DNA of 64,000 bases from Gammaproteobacteria bacterium. GTDB lineage: Bacteria > Pseudomonadota > Gammaproteobacteria > Pseudomonadales > Azotimanducaceae_A. The notes under the pieces were generated by a model. The model saw only the letters and a program-made list of their open reading frames with translations, made no database searches and was not told the DNA's origin. This document shows positions 18,232 through 28,383 of this stretch, piece by piece (position 1 is the first letter of the stretch; every line of letters begins with the position of its first letter). The DNA lies in NCBI GenBank assembly GCA_012960755.1, contig DUAT01000041.1, positions 278,784-342,783 on the forward strand, read 5' to 3'. Position numbers and translations under genes: made by a program.

Positions 18232-19824
18232 TTAAACAAGTTGTTTTCTTTCATTTGACGGCGGAATCATCAGGGATTCCCTGTATTTGGCGATTGTTCG
18301 CCTCGCCACTTTAATTTCCTGTTCCGCCAGAAGGTTGACGATTTTGCTGTCACTCAGCGGTTTGCGCGGATTTTCTTCCGTAACAAGTTTCTTTATCAAC
18401 GCTCTTATTGCCGTGGAGGACACCTCGCCCCCGGCATGCGTGCTGACATGGCTGGAAAAGAAATACTTCAGTTCAAACACACCGGCTGGTGTGTGCATAT
18501 ATTTTTGTGTGGTCACCCGCGAGATAGTCGATTCATGCAGATCCACGGCATCAGCGATATCGTGTAAAACCAGGGGCTTCATGGCTTGTTCGCCATACTC
18601 CAGAAAGCCTCTCTGGTATTCGACGATTTTTGTCGACACCTTGAGCAGGGTATCATTGCGCTGCTGAAGGCTCTTGATAAACCATCTCGCCTCTTGCAGA
18701 TTATTCTTCAAATAGGTGTTGTCTGAGCTGCTGTCCGCACGTTTGACCATTGCGGCATAACCGGAGTTGACCCTGATTCTGGGCGCTGATTTTGAATTCA
18801 GTTCGACGACCCAGCGGCCATTTTGCTTCGTGACAATAACATCGGGTTCAACATACTCTGTAGTAGGTGGGCTGATGTCAGCACCGGGTCTGGGATTGAG
18901 GGTTTGGATCAGGCTAATCACTGCCTTCAGTTCAGGTTCTTTCAGGCGACTTTTACGGATCAGGTAGGCGTAGTCACGATTGGCCAGCATGGGAAGGTAA
19001 TTCTGAACCACAAGTAATGTTTCTTTTCGCCAGGGTGTAGTTTGCGGAAGCTGATTAAGCTGAATGGTCAGGCATTCCTTCAAATCTCTCGCTGCGACGC
19101 CCACCGGATCCAGGTGCTGGATGAGGTGAAGTACAGCTTCAACTTCGTCCATTTCAATTTCAATCACATCCTGAAACTCATCCTGCATGCTAACCAGGAC
19201 ATCGTCGAGGCTAATGGTCAGAACTCCTTCGAAATCAAGCCCATCGATAATTGCCATGGCAATTAATTGATCAACATCCGACAGATCAAGCATATTAAGC
19301 TGTTCTTCAAGATGACTTTGAAGTGAAACGGTCGAGGAATTCTGGTTCTCCAGGTAGTTGTCGCTATTCTCGTCCGGTGCAGAGTAGCTCGACGGTAACG
19401 GCACATCGTCCCAGACGTCTTCCCAGAGGCTATCCACGGGAAGTTCGTCGCTTATGTTGTCTGATGTTATTTGTTCTCTGGTATCCGGAATTGATTCACC
19501 GTCAATTTCCGGGTTGGGTGGTGCCGGTTGATCATCACCATCCATTGCGGTTTGAGCGAGGTCTGTTTCAGCCTCCATAGCGGCGGCTTGTCCGTCTATT
19601 GTTTCTTCTGGCGTGTCGAGGGAGGTAGTTTCACCATCGGCATCGCTTTCCCCTTCGCCTTCCAGCGGTGCCTCTTCAAGCATCAGGTTTGAATCAAGGG
19701 CTTCCTGAATCTCTTGTTGTAAATCGAATGTACTGAGTTGCAGCAGCTTAATGGCTTGCTGCAACTGGGGGGTCATGCGAAGTTGTTGACCCAGTCTAAG
19801 CGATAATCCTAGTTTCATTGCCAT
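18232..19824 (-). CDS. rpoN: RNA polymerase sigma-54 factor RpoN
   Basis: RpoN directs transcription from -24/-12 promoters with AAA+ activators; in pseudomonad-like bacteria it controls nitrogen use, motility and pili. The 530 residues include region I ([20 protein letters not shown]), a long acidic region II (about 55-160), the core-binding domain (about 175-340), the HTH ([20 protein letters not shown]) and the C-terminal RpoN box [10 protein letters not shown]. It lies just downstream of lptB and heads hpf-ptsN-rapZ-ptsH-mgtE. Confidence 0.97.
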   Translation of the reverse strand: MAMKLGLSLRLGQQLRMTPQLQQAIKLLQLSTFDLQQEIQEALDSNLMLEEAPLEGEGESDADGETTSLDTPEETIDGQAAAMEAETDLAQTAMDGDDQPAPPNPEIDGESIPDTREQITSDNISDELPVDSLWEDVWDDVPLPSSYSAPDENSDNYLENQNSSTVSLQSHLEEQLNMLDLSDVDQLIAMAIIDGLDFEGVLTISLDDVLVSMQDEFQDVIEIEMDEVEAVLHLIQHLDPVGVAARDLKECLTIQLNQLPQTTPWRKETLLVVQNYLPMLANRDYAYLIRKSRLKEPELKAVISLIQTLNPRPGADISPPTTEYVEPDVIVTKQNGRWVVELNSKSAPRIRVNSGYAAMVKRADSSSDNTYLKNNLQEARWFIKSLQQRNDTLLKVSTKIVEYQRGFLEYGEQAMKPLVLHDIADAVDLHESTISRVTTQKYMHTPAGVFELKYFFSSHVSTHAGGEVSSTAIRALIKKLVTEENPRKPLSDSKIVNLLAEQEIKVARRTIAKYRESLMIPPSNERKQLV

Positions 19825-19890
19825 AGGCTAATCATACTCATGCTTGGCTTTGATGAGAACCTTGTATAAATGGGATATTTGTGAACCGTG

Positions 19891-20616
19891 TCACATCCTG
19901 AAGTCTTCACCTAAATAGACCTTCCTAACTTGTTCATTTGCCAATATCACCTGGGTTGCTCCCTCTGCGATAATCCTGCCTTCGCTGACGATATAGGCTT
20001 TTTCACAGATATCGAGGGTCTCCCGCACATTGTGGTCGGTGATCAGTACACCAATTCCCCGATCGGATAGCTGTGAAATTATGATTTTTATATCGTTAAC
20101 TGAAATTGGGTCAACACCTGCAAAGGGCTCGTCAAGCAAGATGAATGCGGGTTCCATCGACAGGGCGCGCGCGATTTCGACGCGGCGCCGTTCTCCACCG
20201 GACAGTGACATACCCAGGTTATTGCGAATATGGGAGACATGAAACTCCCGCAGCAGGCTTTCCAGCTTTTCGAGTCTTTGGGATTGATTCAGGTCTTTGC
20301 GAATCTCCAGGATAGCCATGATATTCTCCGCAACCGACAACTTGCGAAAAACCGAAGCCTCCTGAGGTAGGTAACCGATACCCGTTCGTGCACGTTCATG
20401 CATTGGCTTGGGTGTAATATCGATATCGTCGAAGAAAATTTTTCCTGAATCTCCCCTGATGGAGCCGACAATCATATAGAAACAGGTTGTTTTCCCTGCA
20501 CCATTTGGGCCCAGGAGCCCCACTACCTGACCACTGTGCAGGGAAATGGTGACATCCCGCACGACAAGTTGTTTGCCGTAGCTCTTGGCTAGATTTTCAG
20601 CTCTTAATACATTCAT
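19891..20616 (-). CDS. lptB: LPS export ABC transporter ATP-binding protein LptB
   Basis: LptB is the ATPase of LptB2FGC, which drives LPS extraction from the inner membrane. The 241 residues have Walker A ([16 protein letters not shown]), a Q-loop ([17 protein letters not shown]), signature ([15 protein letters not shown]), Walker B ([14 protein letters not shown]) and switch His ([13 protein letters not shown]). Placed between lptA and rpoN as in E. coli and Pseudomonas. Confidence 0.97.
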   Translation of the reverse strand: MNVLRAENLAKSYGKQLVVRDVTISLHSGQVVGLLGPNGAGKTTCFYMIVGSIRGDSGKIFFDDIDITPKPMHERARTGIGYLPQEASVFRKLSVAENIMAILEIRKDLNQSQRLEKLESLLREFHVSHIRNNLGMSLSGGERRRVEIARALSMEPAFILLDEPFAGVDPISVNDIKIIISQLSDRGIGVLITDHNVRETLDICEKAYIVSEGRIIAEGATQVILANEQVRKVYLGEDFRM

Positions 20617-20672
20617 GATTTATCTTGGTTGCAAACCCATCGCTAACAACACCCAGTTAGAAAGATACCGGG

Positions 20673-21242
20673 CTAATCGGCGAGTTTCGGGGAAATTACG
20701 ACGTGGACCCGGTCACCGCTTTTCTCGCTGCCACCCGTCGCTTCGACAATGCCTTTGGCAATGTCATAGTGTAACAAGTCCCCGGCGAAGGAATCCCTGG
20801 CCTGTTTTAAATAGGCTTTACCAGCGAGATGTAATCGTTCTTCCTGTAGGAAATAAGTGATGGTTTTTGCATCTGCTGATACCAGTTCATTATTTTGTTG
20901 CTGTTGTTGTTCATAGTGTGCAAGACCTTCAGACTGGGGCTTCATACTGGCGATAAACTGCAGCACCTCTCTTTCGCTCATGACAACTTTGACTTCATCA
21001 GCCGCAATATGGAGCGTACCCTGATCAATAGTGACGCGGCCTGAGTAAATTGTAACCCCTGTTTTATCATTGACGATAGCAGTGTCAGACAAAATGTTGA
21101 TGTCCTGCTCGCGATCAGAATCCAGCGCGTAGCTTTGCTGATACAACAAGAAGAAGGAAAGTAGAGCAAAACAAGGTCGCGATGTTTTCACTGATGGCTG
21201 TTGGAAATAAAGGATTCGAGAGATTCTAGCGCAAATTAGCAT
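20673..21242 (-). CDS. lptA: LPS periplasmic bridge protein LptA
   Basis: LptA is the periplasmic beta-jellyroll protein whose oligomers carry LPS from LptC to LptD. The 189 residues begin with a signal-peptide-like stretch (LLSFFLLYQQSYA, cleavage expected near residue 40), then the OstA-type core with INILSDTAIVND, YSGRVTIDQGTLHIAADEV and TYFLQEERLHLAGKAY. The positively charged segment before the hydrophobic core is longer than usual, so the real start may be internal. It follows lptC by 9 bp. Confidence 0.92.
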   Translation of the reverse strand: MLICARISRILYFQQPSVKTSRPCFALLSFFLLYQQSYALDSDREQDINILSDTAIVNDKTGVTIYSGRVTIDQGTLHIAADEVKVVMSEREVLQFIASMKPQSEGLAHYEQQQQQNNELVSADAKTITYFLQEERLHLAGKAYLKQARDSFAGDLLHYDIAKGIVEATGGSEKSGDRVHVVISPKLAD

Positions 21243-21251
21243 GACTTACAT

Positions 21252-21848
21252 TTATTCGAATGTGGGTGATAAAACGGTATGAACTCTTTGCTCCTTGTAA
21301 GCATAGAAAATGAAGCGTTCTTGTCCAAAAAAGGCCTGCATGCCACCGGCAAGTGTCCGACCTGACTTATCATTGATGGTCACATTTTGGTTTGTTTCTG
21401 CATATTCCCTATCCGGGTACACCGTGAGGCTCTCGGTACGAATATTAACGAAGTCACCGGTTTTGCGTTCCTGTATCGCCAGTACATGGTCCCAGAGTTC
21501 TACAATTTGTTCTCTGACCTGAACTTCAGGTAACAGGCGCCCGTTTTCCGCTGCAATTTCCCAGGGCAGGGAGTTCTCCTGATCGGAATACAACGTCATG
21601 TTCGGCGTTTTCAATGTGGTGATATCCGTTAAGGGGAAGTGAGTGAGTCGTTCTGCTCTGATGTTATGTTGCGGAACCCCGGTCTCCGAGAATTGAGTGA
21701 TGTCCGCATTTAACATATACAGATCAGGATCGTTCCTGGCAAAAGCAGGATTGGTGTCCGGGTCATCGGCTTGATCAATCATCAGGTTGGTAATAGCGGC
21801 AAACAACAAGATCAGGCAGAACAGAATAATCGTGCGACTGGTAAGCAT
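21252..21848 (-). CDS. lptC: LPS export protein LptC
   Basis: LptC is the bitopic inner-membrane component that receives LPS from LptB2FG and passes it to LptA. The 198 residues have one N-terminal transmembrane helix (about 6-23), then a LptC-type beta domain: YMLNADITQFSETG, then HFPLTDITTLKTPNM and VYPDREYAETNQNVTI. kdsD and kdsC, which normally lie directly upstream, are absent. Confidence 0.92.
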   Translation of the reverse strand: MLTSRTIILFCLILLFAAITNLMIDQADDPDTNPAFARNDPDLYMLNADITQFSETGVPQHNIRAERLTHFPLTDITTLKTPNMTLYSDQENSLPWEIAAENGRLLPEVQVREQIVELWDHVLAIQERKTGDFVNIRTESLTVYPDREYAETNQNVTINDKSGRTLAGGMQAFFGQERFIFYAYKEQRVHTVLSPTFE

Positions 21849-21914
21849 GAAATCAGGTGAGGATCGGAAAGTCGCAGTATGAGTCAGGATGCGGACATTG
21901 CCAAGTGATTCCTC

Positions 21915-22883
21915 CTAGGCAGGTTGCGTGGAATAGTACAGGGAGGTGAGATAACCGAACCAAACCAGAAGTAGCAGTAGTCCTTCGAGCCGGGATATGT
22001 GAGGCTCGTTCAGAACGCCATAAGCAAACAGGGACACGATCAGCGTCATACCCAGCATCAAGCCATAGTCTCGCCACAAAAGTTCCGGGCTAAATTCAAT
22101 GGGAGATAAAATACAAGGAATCGCAAGTACCGCGAGCAGGTTGAAAATATTCGAACCCAGTATGTTGCCTATCGCCAGGTCGGTCTGGCCCTTTAGAGCG
22201 CTGGTAACCGAGACGACCAACTCAGGCAGGCTCGTCCCGATGGCGATGACCGTTAGACCGATAATCATTTCACTCACCCCCATATACTTGGCGATTGCGA
22301 CCACTGAGTAGACCAGCAACTCTGCGCTTAACAGCAGGAAAACCAGGCTTAGAACGAGGTTGAGCGCAGCCCTGTTCATGGGCATATCGGGAATGTCTTG
22401 CAGTTCTTCTACTTCTATGACTTCATCTTCATCCCTGTTCCTGCTGTGCATGCCAACTCTCACCAGAAACATCACCAGACCGGATGCGAGCAACAGGCCA
22501 TCGATTATCGTCAGTTGCAGATCAACCAGGGCGACTCCGGCGCACAAGGTGACAAAAAACATAATCGGCAGGTCATTTTTCAGCACTTCAGGCCTGAACG
22601 GCAAAGGTACGAGGATTGCCGTCACCCCGAGTACCATACCCAGGTTTGCGATGTTTGAGCCGATGGCATTACCGATGGCGAGTTCTGGCTCCCCACGAAG
22701 GGAAGCAGCAACGGCAACAAATATTTCAGGGGCGGATGTTCCTAATGCGACGACTGTCAGGCCGATGACCATTGGTGAGATATTGAGATTCTTTGCTGTC
22801 GCGATAGAACCGATTACAAACTGGTCGGCACTTTTAAACAAAACAAGAAATCCTACCAGTAACAAAACACTGTAAATCAACAT
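21915..22883 (-). CDS. yrbG: Calcium/sodium antiporter of the CaCA family (YrbG-like)
   Basis: A K+-independent Na+/Ca2+ exchanger-type membrane protein with about ten helices in two inverted halves. Each half carries the ion-binding alpha-repeat: VIGLTVVALGTSAPEIFVAV in the first and IIGLTVIAIGTSLPELVVSV in the second, both followed by AIGN(A/I)xGSNIxNL. From ATG 22883 the protein is 322 residues; a TTG at 22925 would add 14 residues. In E. coli and Pseudomonas-like genomes yrbG heads the kds-lpt cluster; here it sits directly before lptC. It is divergent from mlaF. Confidence 0.9.
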   Translation of the reverse strand: MLIYSVLLLVGFLVLFKSADQFVIGSIATAKNLNISPMVIGLTVVALGTSAPEIFVAVAASLRGEPELAIGNAIGSNIANLGMVLGVTAILVPLPFRPEVLKNDLPIMFFVTLCAGVALVDLQLTIIDGLLLASGLVMFLVRVGMHSRNRDEDEVIEVEELQDIPDMPMNRAALNLVLSLVFLLLSAELLVYSVVAIAKYMGVSEMIIGLTVIAIGTSLPELVVSVTSALKGQTDLAIGNILGSNIFNLLAVLAIPCILSPIEFSPELLWRDYGLMLGMTLIVSLFAYGVLNEPHISRLEGLLLLLVWFGYLTSLYYSTQPA

Positions 22884-23040
22884 ACTACGTTGGAATTCTA
22901 TCTGGACAGTAAACGAGGCGGACAATTAAAGTTGTATTTGACGGTTATTGCAAGGCGCAATTTCTCCATCGGTATCTAAGTGTCTCGGAGCAGTATTGTA
23001 GGTGGTTCGAAGATGCAAGTGGTGTTAGCGTTATGCTGTT

Positions 23041-23853
23041 ATGAAAGAGAACCAAATAATAATCAAGGACCTGACGTTCAATCGAGGCTCCCGGCGTATA
23101 TTTGACGGGGTGTCGCTGGATATCCCGCGGGGCAAAATTATTGCGATCATGGGTCCAAGTGGTACGGGTAAGACGACGTTGCTCAGGCTTATCGGCGGGC
23201 AATTGAAACCGGATACCGGGAGTATTATCGTTAATGGTCATTCAATCCCTGACCTTTCCCGAGAGAAAATCTTTGAAATCCGCAAGTGCATGGGTATGTT
23301 GTTTCAAAGCGGTGCCCTGTTTACAGATCTGTCGGTTTTTGACAATGTGGCATTCCCGTTGCGCATTCACACCAATCTACCGGAAGACATGATCCGGGAC
23401 CTCGTACTGATCAAGCTGCAAGCCGTTGGGTTACGAGGTGCAAGTCGGCTGTTTCCAACGGAACTGTCGGGCGGGATGAATCGCCGGGTGGCACTGGCGC
23501 GGACTGTTGCCCTCGACCCGGAAATTATTATGTACGATGAGCCCTTTGCCGGGCTGGATCCTATTGCCATGGGGGTGATCGTTCAGTTGATAAAGACCCA
23601 AAATCGGGTGTTTGGAACAACCAGTATTATTGTTTCGCATGACATTAATGAGACAGCCAGTATTGCCGATGTTATCTACGTCATTTCCGATGGCAAGGTC
23701 ATCGGCACAGGCGCGCCAGATGAATTGTTTGCTGAAGAATCGTCACCCAGGGTGCGGCAGTTTATCAACGGACTGCCAGATGGTCCGGTGCCGTTTCACT
23801 ATCCTGCAGAGGATTATCGGGAAGAGTTACTGCAGATTGCGAGGGACCGCTGA
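23041..23853 (+). CDS. mlaF: Phospholipid transport ABC ATPase MlaF
   Basis: MlaF powers the MlaFEDB complex that keeps outer-membrane lipid asymmetry. The 270 residues contain Walker A (MGPSGTGKTTLLRLIGG), Q-loop (CMGMLFQSGALFTDLSV), signature (LSGGMNRRVALARTVA), Walker B (IIMYDEPFAGLDPI) and a switch His (TSIIVSHDINETASIA). The SGGM variant of the signature is typical of MlaF. First gene of mlaFEDCB; no clear SD precedes the ATG. Confidence 0.96.
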   Translation: MKENQIIIKDLTFNRGSRRIFDGVSLDIPRGKIIAIMGPSGTGKTTLLRLIGGQLKPDTGSIIVNGHSIPDLSREKIFEIRKCMGMLFQSGALFTDLSVFDNVAFPLRIHTNLPEDMIRDLVLIKLQAVGLRGASRLFPTELSGGMNRRVALARTVALDPEIIMYDEPFAGLDPIAMGVIVQLIKTQNRVFGTTSIIVSHDINETASIADVIYVISDGKVIGTGAPDELFAEESSPRVRQFINGLPDGPVPFHYPAEDYREELLQIARDR

Positions 23854-23903
23854 ACATGGCAATTTCACCGTGAAGGACTACTTGTATAGGACACTATACT
23901 AAG

Positions 23904-24680
23904 ATGTTCTCAAGCCTAAGGAGAATAGGGCAGTACCTGCTTGGAATACTTGAGATTCTGGGTCGGGCGGGAAATATCTGGTGGCAAGCCATCTGGCGAC
24001 GACCGCAATTGAAAAACGCAGAGTTGTATATCCGCCAGATCTATCAATTGGGTGTTTTATCGGTGGTCATCACCGTGCTGTCGGGCTTCTCCATCGGCGC
24101 GGTGCTAGCGCTGCAGGGATATAATCAGCTGGTCAAGTACGGTTCTGAGAGTGCGCTCGGTCTGGGGGTTGCGCTCGTCCTGGTGATGGAGATTGGTCCC
24201 GTTGTGGCAGCCCTGCTGTATGCCGGTCGGGCCGGTTCTGCAGTCACAGCGGAAATCGGGCTGATGAAAGCGACTGAGCAGCTCAGCAGTATGGCGATGA
24301 TCGGCGTTGATCCGCTGCAAAGAATTATCGCACCCAGGCTTTGGGCAGGATTCATCGTTATGCCGATACTGGCGCTGATGTTTTCGGTGGTTGGCATCTG
24401 GGCTGCTTCACTGATTGGTGTGAACTGGCTTGGGGTGCATGAGGGAGCCTTCTGGTCGTCAATGCAGGATGGCGTTGACTTTGTTTCTCACATCCTCAAA
24501 GGGATTATCAAGTCAATCGTGTTCGGCATTGTGGTTATCTGGATCGCTGTGTTTCAGGGTTACGACACCCAACCCACGTCGGAAGGGATTGCAGCAGCAA
24601 CAACTCGGACAGTTGTATACTCTTCCGTCGCGGTATTAGTGCTGGATTTCTTCCTGACGCTGGTGATGTTTAAGCTCTGA
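23904..24680 (+). CDS. mlaE: Phospholipid transport permease MlaE
   Basis: MlaE is the membrane permease of MlaFEDB. The 258 residues have the MlaE fold: an N-terminal interfacial helix, about five transmembrane helices, and the diagnostic stretch VMEIGPVVAALLYAGRAGSA followed by EIGLMKATEQLSSMAMIGVD, which contacts MlaF. It ends with another permease signature, YDTQPTSEGIAAATTRTVV. Follows mlaF by 50 bp. Confidence 0.96.
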   Translation: MFSSLRRIGQYLLGILEILGRAGNIWWQAIWRRPQLKNAELYIRQIYQLGVLSVVITVLSGFSIGAVLALQGYNQLVKYGSESALGLGVALVLVMEIGPVVAALLYAGRAGSAVTAEIGLMKATEQLSSMAMIGVDPLQRIIAPRLWAGFIVMPILALMFSVVGIWAASLIGVNWLGVHEGAFWSSMQDGVDFVSHILKGIIKSIVFGIVVIWIAVFQGYDTQPTSEGIAAATTRTVVYSSVAVLVLDFFLTLVMFKL

Positions 24681-24719
24681 TGAGTAGATTGTTGAATAAT
24701 TTGACTGACGGGTAATGCT

Positions 24720-25172
24720 ATGCAGATGAGAACTATTGAAATCGTTGTGGGAACGTTTTTACTGGCAGGGATAATTTCCCTGGCTATACTGGCGATTCAG
24801 GTCAGCGGCTTTAATGTTGGCACTGACACGAACACCTATACCGTTTACGCGAAATTCGAAAACATCGGCGGCCTGGTTGTCCGTTCCAGGGTGAGTATTG
24901 CCGGTGTGGGCATTGGCAGCGTTGCGGAAATCACCCTTGACCAGGAGACCTTTATGGCCGTGGTCAGGATGGAAATTGATTCTGATGTGGACCAGATCAG
25001 TACCGATTCCACTGCGGCAATACTGACTGAAGGTTTGATTGGGGGGAAGCTTGTTGGGCTAAGCATTGGTGCCGAAGAAGAATATTTGCAGGACGGGGAT
25101 GAGATAACTGACACGCAATCCGCAGTTATACTGGAAGAGCTTATTGGCCAATTCCTGCTGAAGAAATTTTAG
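24720..25172 (+). CDS. mlaD: MCE-domain lipid-binding protein MlaD
   Basis: MlaD forms a hexameric ring in the periplasm through which phospholipids pass between MlaC and MlaE. The 150 residues comprise one N-terminal transmembrane anchor (about 8-27) and a single MCE domain (about 38-118: YTVYAKFENIGGLVVRSRVSIAGVGIGSV in parts, later GLIGGKLVGLSIG). The C-terminal hydrophobic tail (AVILEELIGQFLLKKF) matches the central-pore helix. It abuts mlaC. Confidence 0.95.
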   Translation: MQMRTIEIVVGTFLLAGIISLAILAIQVSGFNVGTDTNTYTVYAKFENIGGLVVRSRVSIAGVGIGSVAEITLDQETFMAVVRMEIDSDVDQISTDSTAAILTEGLIGGKLVGLSIGAEEEYLQDGDEITDTQSAVILEELIGQFLLKKF

Positions 25173-25186
25173 TGCGAGGAGTAATC

Positions 25187-25813
25187 ATGGTGACATTCGT
25201 GGGCGGATTTATGAGTAGATTTACAGTCAGAGTGTTAGCCGTGTGCCTGTTGGTGGCAACCGGCAACAGTTTTGCTGTGATCGATGCGCACAGCGCTGTT
25301 CAGAAAGCGACGGACGAATTACTGACTCGGCTGGTAGAGATTCAGCCTCTATTTGAGACCAATCCGGATGAATTTTACTCGACTGTGGACGCCACACTGG
25401 GTTCCTTCGTCGACTTCGAAGGTTTCTCAAAGGGTGTTATGGCGAAGTATTTTCGCCGTGCAACGGATGCACAAAAAGAGCAATTCGTCTCGAGTTTCCG
25501 CCAGGGATTAATCCAGACCTATGCCAAGGCGCTGATTGAATTCGATAACCAGGAAGTCCTGGTACTTAAACCTACGACGCCTCAAAAAAAACCTGACCGG
25601 GCGGCAATTACCCTTGAGATCCACAGCAAGGACGCAAAAGTTTACAAGGTTGATTATACTCTCGTGCTGATTGATGAAGACTGGAAACTTCGTAACCTGA
25701 CCATCAACGGGATAAATATCGGGTTGCAGTTTCGCTCCCAGTTCGCAGCTGCCATGCAGAAAAACAACAACGACATAGACGAGGTTATTGCTCATTGGAG
25801 CGTTGATGTCTAG
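25187..25813 (+). CDS. mlaC: Periplasmic phospholipid-binding protein MlaC
   Basis: MlaC shuttles phospholipid between the outer-membrane MlaA-porin complex and MlaD. The protein is 208 residues from ATG 25187, chosen because GAGGAG lies 5 bases upstream. It has a signal peptide (LAVCLLVATGNSFA, about residues 17-30) and the Tol_Tol_Ttg2 domain with FEGFSKGVMAKYFRRATDAQ and DWKLRNLTINGINIGLQFR. An in-frame GTG at 25172 and an ATG at 25211 are other possible starts. Its stop overlaps mlaB. Confidence 0.94.
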   Translation: MVTFVGGFMSRFTVRVLAVCLLVATGNSFAVIDAHSAVQKATDELLTRLVEIQPLFETNPDEFYSTVDATLGSFVDFEGFSKGVMAKYFRRATDAQKEQFVSSFRQGLIQTYAKALIEFDNQEVLVLKPTTPQKKPDRAAITLEIHSKDAKVYKVDYTLVLIDEDWKLRNLTINGINIGLQFRSQFAAAMQKNNNDIDEVIAHWSVDV

Positions 25814-26114
25814 TCGAATGTCACTATCGGAGGAAGACCCGGGTCGAATCAAGGTATCCGGGCTGCTGAGTGTCGAAACCGTTGCTGGATACCAGGTAGA
25901 AGGTCTCACACTGCTGGAAAAGACTGGCGACGTGGTCATCTTTGATTTGTGCGAGGCAGAAATTGTCGGGTCTGCAGCGATTGCCCTGCTTATTTCCTGG
26001 CAAAGAAGAGCCATCAAGTTGAACAAAACTTTTGTTATTGAGAATGCGCCTTCGCATCTGCTGGATGTAGCTGATGTCACCGGCGTGCGGCAGATTATTG
26101 CTTTTAAAAGCTAA
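25806..26114 (+). CDS. mlaB: STAS-domain protein MlaB
   Basis: MlaB is the small cytoplasmic STAS protein that binds and stabilises MlaF. From ATG 25806 (overlapping the mlaC stop, ATGTCTAG) it is 102 residues. The STAS features are SGLLSVETVAGYQVEG, then VIFDLCEAEIVGSAAIALL, in which the usual conserved Asp-Ser is represented by Glu-Ile-Val-Gly-Ser. Last gene of the mla operon. Confidence 0.88.
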   Translation: MSSRMSLSEEDPGRIKVSGLLSVETVAGYQVEGLTLLEKTGDVVIFDLCEAEIVGSAAIALLISWQRRAIKLNKTFVIENAPSHLLDVADVTGVRQIIAFKS

Positions 26115-26153
26115 CAGTTGACCACTCTTTACGCGACGGCTTTGCAATGCCGG

Positions 26154-26183
26154 TTATTGGGCGGGTAAATGACATGGTATGAT
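26154..26183 (+). promoter_or_regulatory. Candidate sigma-70 promoter for ibaG-murA
   Basis: TTATTG at 26154-26159 and TATGAT at 26178-26183, separated by 18 bp, lie 32 bp before the ibaG ATG in a 100-bp gap after mlaB. The -35 box is only a partial consensus match. Confidence 0.4.
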
Positions 26184-26214
26184 TGCGCCGTTTTTAAGCC
26201 CCGGATTGTAAAAG

Positions 26215-27725
<1,511 letters not shown>

Positions 27726-27747
27726 CATCTCAGATGGCTTAAATTTT

Positions 27748-28383
27748 ATGGACAATAGTATCATTATTGCGCTTACTAAAGGTCGCCCCCTTGGTGAATC
27801 GTTGGGGTTGCTAGGTAAAATCGGGATTGCTCCGCTGGAAGATATTTCGTCTTCCAGAAAGCTTGTATTCGAAACCAATGTTGAGAATACAAAGTTAATG
27901 GTGTTAAGGAGTGTCGATGTTGCGACCTATGTTGAACATGGCATCGCAGATATCGGCATGTCCGGTCGGGATGTGTTACTTGAACAGGGCGAAGAGGGAT
28001 ATTACCAGCCACTTGACCTGAAGATAGGCGGTTGTCGATTAATGGTTGCGGCCCTTGAAGATGAATCTCCACCACCTGCTCGATTGAAAGTGGCTACCAA
28101 GTTTGTAAATATAGCAAAACGATACTATGCTGAAAAAGGTGTTCAGGTCGATATTATTAAGCTCTACGGTGCCATGGAGCTGGCGCCTGTGATGGGATTG
28201 GCGCATCGAATTGTCGATATCGTTGAAACCGGTAACACCCTGAAGGCGAACGGGCTTGTCGCGATTGAACATATTGCGGACGTAAGCATGCGATTGATCG
28301 TTAACAAGACGTCTATGAAAATGAAACACTGCCAGGTGCAGGGGATTATTGACCGGCTAACAGAAGTTGTCAGGACATTATGA
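27748..28383 (+). CDS. hisG: ATP phosphoribosyltransferase, short form HisG
   Basis: HisG condenses ATP and PRPP in the first step of histidine synthesis. From ATG 27748 it is 211 residues, the short HisG(S) form without the C-terminal regulatory domain; such enzymes work as a complex with HisZ. Motifs: IIALTKGRPLGESLGLL, the GIADIGMSGRDVLLEQ ligand site and the PRPP loop GNTLKANGLV. No hisZ is in this window. The stop overlaps hisD by 4 bp (ATGA). The frame extends upstream into murA, but this start aligns with the family. Confidence 0.95.
   Translation: MDNSIIIALTKGRPLGESLGLLGKIGIAPLEDISSSRKLVFETNVENTKLMVLRSVDVATYVEHGIADIGMSGRDVLLEQGEEGYYQPLDLKIGGCRLMVAALEDESPPPARLKVATKFVNIAKRYYAEKGVQVDIIKLYGAMELAPVMGLAHRIVDIVETGNTLKANGLVAIEHIADVSMRLIVNKTSMKMKHCQVQGIIDRLTEVVRTL

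Noticed and set aside
21853..22077. 74-codon minus-strand frame that could be a kds remnant
   Set aside because: It overlaps the yrbG coding sequence in another frame and shows no KdsC/KdsD motif.
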